Notes under the pieces: model-generated | Databases searched by the model: none | What the model saw: the letters and a program-made list of their open reading frames with translations, nothing else | What the model was told of the DNA's origin: nothing | Translations under genes and position numbers: made by a program | Source of the DNA: Deltaproteobacteria bacterium | Lineage (GTDB): Bacteria > Desulfobacterota > Desulfarculia > Adiutricales > JAGVGV01 | NCBI GenBank assembly: GCA_015233515.1 | Contig: JADFXS010000077.1 | Location: forward strand, 1-9,410 | Reading direction: 5' to 3' | DNA: 9,410 nucleotides | Part shown: one piece after another, positions 6,737-9,410 of the stretch | Numbering within the stretch: position 1 is the first letter of the stretch | Layout: every line of letters begins with the position of its first letter

Positions 6737-8563
6737 TCAGCTTATTTTACTTTCAGTCAATTCGGCCCCGGTTTTTTCCGTTTGCCAAGACGCCTTCGGT
6801 TTCGACATCCACTGGGCCATCGGTCGGAATACGGCATATTTACTCGTTAATTGTTTAATCAGGCATTCTTCTTTGTGGCGGACCGCGGCTTCGGTTGAAA
6901 AAAGCTTACTCATGAGGGTGATCAAAGCTCCAAGAAGGACGTATCCAAGAAAAACCTGCAAACCCACAAAGAAATACCCGGTAATCGACTCAGGATTGGC
7001 GTGCAGACCTCCAAAACCCAAGGTGGTCATGGTCACGATGGAAAAATAGAGCGTTTTAAAGGAAATAGTCAAAGCATCTAATGATATCGCCTTGTTGGCA
7101 ATTTTATCGGTATATGGATTACCGATCGAATCGCCCAAAAGCAAATATATATTGGCAAAAATAACGGTAAAATCCAAAAATGCCAACATGAGTCTTAATT
7201 GCGAAGCCCCATAATCGTTTAATATCCAGAATGGATGAATCAGCCATTTGAAAAATTTGTGATTTTCATACCAATGCCGCCAAAAAATGCGCCTGATATT
7301 GTATTTCAGTAGAGTTTTGAGTTGAGGATCAATACGCGCGGAATCCAAACCCACGCCGCTGAAATCGGTTTCTTTGTCAATTATGCAATCCGTTATCAAC
7401 GTTAAGCCATCGACTTTAGCCAGAAACAGGTTGGAACTGCTTAGATTGGCATTGCTAAGATCGGCTCCGGCCAGATCGGCCTTGGAAAGAACCGCACCGG
7501 TGAGATCGGCTTTCATAAGCAGTGCGTGGGTAAGATCGGCCTTGACAAGAATTGCGCCGCTAAGGTCGGCCTGGATAAGATTGGCCTCGGACAGCTTGAC
7601 TGAGAGAAGCTTGGCTCCGGACAGTTTGGTCCCCGCCAGCTTGGCCTCGGACAGATCGGCCTCGGACAGATCGGCTTCGGACAGATCGGCTTCGGATAGA
7701 TTGGCCGAGAGAAGTTTGGCCCCGGAAAGTTTAGCTCCGGACAGCTTGGCTTTATAAAGTTTGGCCCCGGACAGATCGGCTTCGGAAAAGTCGGCTTCGG
7801 ACAGATTGGCTCGGTAAAGTTTGGCCTCGGCCAGATTGGCTTCGGCCAGATTGGCCCTGGACAGGTCGGCTGCGGCCAGATCGGCTCCGGAAAGCTTAAC
7901 TCCGGCCAGATTGGCTTCGGACAGATCAGCCTTGGCCAGATTGGCTTCGGACAGATCGGCTATGTGAAGATCGGCCCCGAAAAGCTTGGCTTCGGTCAGA
8001 TTGGCCCTGGACAGATTGGCCGAAAGAAGCTTGGCTCCGGCCAGATCGGCGCCGACAAGATGGGCCCCGAAAAGCTTGGCTCCGTTCAGATTGGCTTCGG
8101 ACAGATCAGCCTTGGACAGATCGGCCCCGGAAAGATTAACCTCGGCCAGATTGGCCTCGGCCAGCTTGGCTCCGGACAGATCGGCCCTGGTAAGATCAGC
8201 GCCGGCCAGGTTGGCCCCGGCCAGATTGGCTTTGGCCAGCTTGGCTCTGGAAAGGTTGCTTTCGGAAAGCCTGGCCACGGACAGATCGGCCCCGGTCAGA
8301 TTGGCCCCGGCCAGATCGGCTAGATGAAGATCGGCCCCGGTCAGATTGACCCCGGCCAGATCGGCCTTGGAAAGATCGACGCCACGCAGGTTTTTCCTGG
8401 ATAAATCTCTTTTGAGGCCATCATCCGAAAAACTTAAATCCCGGCTGTTCAGATCCCCTTGCCGGCCTTTTTGTCCGTTACTATCCAACCACCTCGCGTG
8501 TTCCTTAAGGATGTCATCCAACTCCTTGTCCGTAACATGTGTGATGTTCCGCCCATCAGCCAT
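6737..8563 (-). CDS. Pentapeptide-repeat protein fused to a two-helix potassium-type ion channel
   Basis: The protein has 608 residues from the ATG at 8563, which has AAGGAG six bases upstream; an in-frame ATG at 8629 lacks one. Residues 10-45 are a charged lead-in (KELDDILKEHARWLDSNG) of the kind that often precedes pentapeptide arrays. Residues 52-381 are 66 unbroken A(D/N)LXX-type repeats with Leu at every fifth position (Phe once), predicted to form a right-handed four-sided beta-helix of about 16 turns. After an amphipathic linker come helix 1 (about 455-477, LMLAFLDFTVIFANIYLLLG), a pore helix and a filter-like TMTTLGFGG (511-519), then helix 2 (about 527-553, GYFFVGLQVFLGYVLLGALI). The layout matches Kir/KcsA-type channels, with TLGFG for the usual TVGYG and Gly in place of the following Asp. 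The C-terminal 55 residues are charged and cytoplasmic. Inference: a K+ channel whose large beta-helix faces the cytoplasm as a ligand, protein or DNA-mimic module. The gene stands alone; no regulator is adjacent. Confidence 0.9.
   Translation of the reverse strand: MADGRNITHVTDKELDDILKEHARWLDSNGQKGRQGDLNSRDLSFSDDGLKRDLSRKNLRGVDLSKADLAGVNLTGADLHLADLAGANLTGADLSVARLSESNLSRAKLAKANLAGANLAGADLTRADLSGAKLAEANLAEVNLSGADLSKADLSEANLNGAKLFGAHLVGADLAGAKLLSANLSRANLTEAKLFGADLHIADLSEANLAKADLSEANLAGVKLSGADLAAADLSRANLAEANLAEAKLYRANLSEADFSEADLSGAKLYKAKLSGAKLSGAKLLSANLSEADLSEADLSEADLSEAKLAGTKLSGAKLLSVKLSEANLIQADLSGAILVKADLTHALLMKADLTGAVLSKADLAGADLSNANLSSSNLFLAKVDGLTLITDCIIDKETDFSGVGLDSARIDPQLKTLLKYNIRRIFWRHWYENHKFFKWLIHPFWILNDYGASQLRLMLAFLDFTVIFANIYLLLGDSIGNPYTDKIANKAISLDALTISFKTLYFSIVTMTTLGFGGLHANPESITGYFFVGLQVFLGYVLLGALITLMSKLFSTEAAVRHKEECLIKQLTSKYAVFRPMAQWMSKPKASWQTEKTGAELTESKIS
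7421..8410 (-). repeat. 15-bp-period coding array (66 pentapeptide codon units)
   Basis: This DNA encodes 66 pentapeptides without a phase break, 990 bp in all. Most units are variants of GACAGATCGGCTTCG read on the plus strand. Three adjacent units at 7650, 7665 and 7680 are almost identical, differing by one base. A longer motif (GAGAGAAGCTTGGC and close variants, encoding GAKLLS) recurs near 7602, 7706 and 8021. This shows past slippage or unequal exchange. The period also creates long spurious open frames on the plus strand. Confidence 0.92.
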
Positions 8564-8569
8564 ATCCTG

Positions 8570-8575
8570 CTCCTT
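8570..8575 (-). promoter_or_regulatory. Shine-Dalgarno of the channel gene
   Basis: AAGGAG on the minus strand, six bases before ATG 8563. It decides in favour of the 608-residue form over the longer one starting at 8629. Confidence 0.75.
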
Positions 8576-8790
8576 GATCCATAGCCGTTGTCTTTTCGAG
8601 CCTAGCCCACGATAAACGAACACATGCAAAACTCAAGCTAAAATCATCCCCCCGGATTTGACGGGGCCAAAGGATTGGCATTGCCCCAATGCTATTTCAG
8701 CAATCGGCTAGACGATCGCTTCCGCGATCCTTGACAGGATTTATAATCAATCGCCTGAGAAAGACTAAGGTGATGGGCGAACCGGGATCT

Positions 8791-8807
8791 TTGGCACGGA
8801 GCTTACT
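8791..8807 (+). promoter_or_regulatory. Near-match to a sigma-54 promoter
   Basis: TTGGCACGGAGCTTACT matches the sigma-54 consensus TTGGCACGnnnnTTGCW at the -24 side and spacing, but has TTAC where the -12 element should read TTGC. That base is normally well conserved. If active it would start transcription near 8819 and give a leader of about 320 nt to the secreted-protein gene. Low confidence. Confidence 0.25.
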
Positions 8808-8862
8808 ACACCCGATAGCCACGACGTTTCCGCCACGGAGAAGGTCGCGATGAGGACACAAC

Positions 8863-8897
8863 CTCCAGGCTATTCATATTTTTTTTGGAGTTTTTTT
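8863..8897 (+). terminator. Weak terminator-like stem with T run
   Basis: CTCCA (8863-8867) pairs with TGGAG (8886-8890), followed directly by seven T (8891-8897). The stem is only five pairs and the loop is 18 nt, itself containing a T run. It could end a short transcript beginning upstream or attenuate the leader of the gene at 9141. It could equally be a chance feature of AT-rich spacer. Confidence 0.25.
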
Positions 8898-9056
8898 CAA
8901 CGAAATCGAAGAGAAATTGCCGACAGACCGCCAATGACCTTTTAACTAACAACAGAATCAGGAAACAGGGTATAATCAACCAATAAAAGCAAAAGACGGC
9001 GGATCATGAACGCCGATTATCTCGTCTCTCTTTTTGCGCAGGGATGACTTTTAACT

Positions 9057-9123
9057 TGTATTGGCTTCAAACATTTTTTCCAAACTCAACCGTGATCTCC
9101 ATGTATTTTTTCAACAATACAAC
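9057..9123 (+). promoter_or_regulatory. 8-bp inverted repeat in the leader of the secreted-protein gene
   Basis: TTGTATTG (9057-9064) and CAATACAA (9116-9123) are exact reverse complements 51 bp apart, ending seven bases before the AGGAGG ribosome site. If transcribed, they could close a long stem just upstream of translation start. No inner pairing of note is seen, so function is unproven. Confidence 0.3.
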
Positions 9124-9140
9124 CACAATAGGAGGGCAAT

Positions 9141-9410
9141 ATGACTAAAAAATCTTTTAGGCTTCCAATTCTGCTCCTGAGCCTGTTTTTTCTGGCCGCC
9201 TTATTCTCTCTGGCCGCGGCCCAGACCAAAACAGATGAGCACTCCCAACACGTCGCTGCCGGCGCTCAAGCCTCCCCACCGGATCAACCAGGGGACGCGG
9301 CGCCGTCTCCCATGATGATGGGCATGATGCAGATGATAAAGTTCCACGGTCTGCCCAAGGAAAAAGGCGACGCCATTCAAAAGATCGTCAAGGAATACGA
9401 GGATAAATTT
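9141..9410 (+). CDS. Secreted Met-rich protein, N-terminal part (3' end outside window), possibly ZraP/Spy/CpxP-like
   Basis: Ninety residues are visible, with strong AGGAGG four to five bases before ATG. Residues 1-28 are a Sec signal peptide: basic start (MTKKSFR), hydrophobic core (LPILLLSLFFLAALFSL) and a likely cut in AAA-QT. The mature start is polar and Pro/Ala-rich with two His (DEHSQH), then Met-rich SPMMMGMMQM (58-67), followed by a charged stretch predicted helical (GLPKEKGDAIQKIVKEYEDKF). Met and His clusters in small periplasmic proteins are typical of copper or zinc binding and of ZraP/Spy-type envelope-stress chaperones, whose two-helix repeats start in this way. The assignment is a guess because the rest is missing. 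The gene diverges from the channel gene. Confidence 0.7.
   Translation, partial: MTKKSFRLPILLLSLFFLAALFSLAAAQTKTDEHSQHVAAGAQASPPDQPGDAAPSPMMMGMMQMIKFHGLPKEKGDAIQKIVKEYEDKF

Larger units (their letters stand above)
8564..9140. other. 577-bp divergent intergenic region without a convincing gene
   Basis: It separates the channel gene (minus) from the Met-rich secreted protein (plus) and must carry both promoters. Small perfect hairpins are GCATTG-CCC-CAATGC (8678-8692) and GATCGC-TTCC-GCGATC (8714-8729). Further along, CGAC/GTCG encloses TCCG/CGGA (8822-8847). TATAAT boxes occur at 8742 and 8972 on plus, neither with a well-placed -35. I recognise no known riboswitch or sRNA family. A 13-codon frame at 9007 has a poor ribosome site. 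Confidence 0.6.

Noticed and set aside
7374..8327. Repetitive open frames on the plus strand (Ser/Ala/Arg-rich, or Gly-Gln-Ile-Gly-rich, collagen-like)
   Set aside because: They are the antisense reading of the 15-bp pentapeptide array. A period divisible by three keeps all frames open; no ribosome sites or independent codon signal.
7421..8410. CRISPR-like or satellite array
   Set aside because: The period is 15 bp with no spacers, and every unit encodes a pentapeptide in one frame.
8731..8747. TTGACA followed by TATAAT as a sigma-70 promoter
   Set aside because: Only 5 bp lie between the boxes; about 17 are needed.
8766..8870. Riboswitch (c-di-AMP ydaO or c-di-GMP GEMM type) next to the channel gene
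   Set aside because: I looked for their conserved cores on both strands and found only short, unconvincing similarities; a covariance-model search would decide.
9007..9048. 13-codon leader-peptide frame (MNADYLVSLFAQG)
   Set aside because: Weak ribosome site, no run of regulatory codons and no attenuator pair after it.

Overview
The window (moderate GC, compact genes, mixed strands) looks like a piece of a Gram-negative bacterial chromosome. A Desulfobacterota or other deltaproteobacteria-like source is my guess from overall style: sCache chemoreceptor, sugar-acid enzymes, TGTCATTTCGA-type hairpin repeats, Met-rich secreted protein. Nothing in the sequence fixes the taxon. There are no rRNA, tRNA, CRISPR or transposase genes.

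Layout. (1) Positions 2-1675 (+) hold the C-terminal part of a methyl-accepting chemotaxis protein: Cache sensor remnant, one membrane helix, two HAMP units and the cytoplasmic signalling hairpin. A strong stem-loop follows. (2) Positions 1830-5771 (+) hold three metabolic genes in a row, each with its own Shine-Dalgarno sequence and separated by gaps of 123 bp: a tartronate-semialdehyde / 3-hydroxyisobutyrate-type reductase, an IlvD/Edd-family sugar-acid dehydratase of an atypical YjhG-like kind, and a UlaG-like metallo-beta-lactamase-fold lactonase. Together they suggest catabolism of a sugar acid or its lactone: lactone opening, dehydration to a 2-keto-3-deoxy acid, and reduction of an aldehyde fragment after aldol cleavage. 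No aldolase, kinase or transporter is in view, so the substrate is unknown. (3) Positions 5772-6194 are non-coding and repeat-rich: a hairpin at the operon end, a 65-bp tandem repeat of about 2.2 units, and a roughly 100-bp element with perfect 11-bp terminal inverted repeats. (4) Positions 6195-6557 (-) encode a small single-domain cupin behind a dyad-rich promoter region. (5) Positions 6737-8563 (-) encode a striking fusion: 66 uninterrupted in-phase pentapeptide repeats (a predicted right-handed beta-helix) joined to a two-helix potassium-type channel with a TTLGFG filter. (6) Positions 8564-9140 are a 577-bp divergent intergenic region with several hairpins and a near-match to a sigma-54 promoter. 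(7) At 9141 (+) begins a secreted Met-rich protein, cut by the window end.

The best candidates for something little described are the pentapeptide-repeat/ion-channel fusion and the three-gene sugar-acid cluster, whose dehydratase appears to have lost the usual first iron-sulfur cysteine and whose lactonase-like protein carries an extra CxxC.
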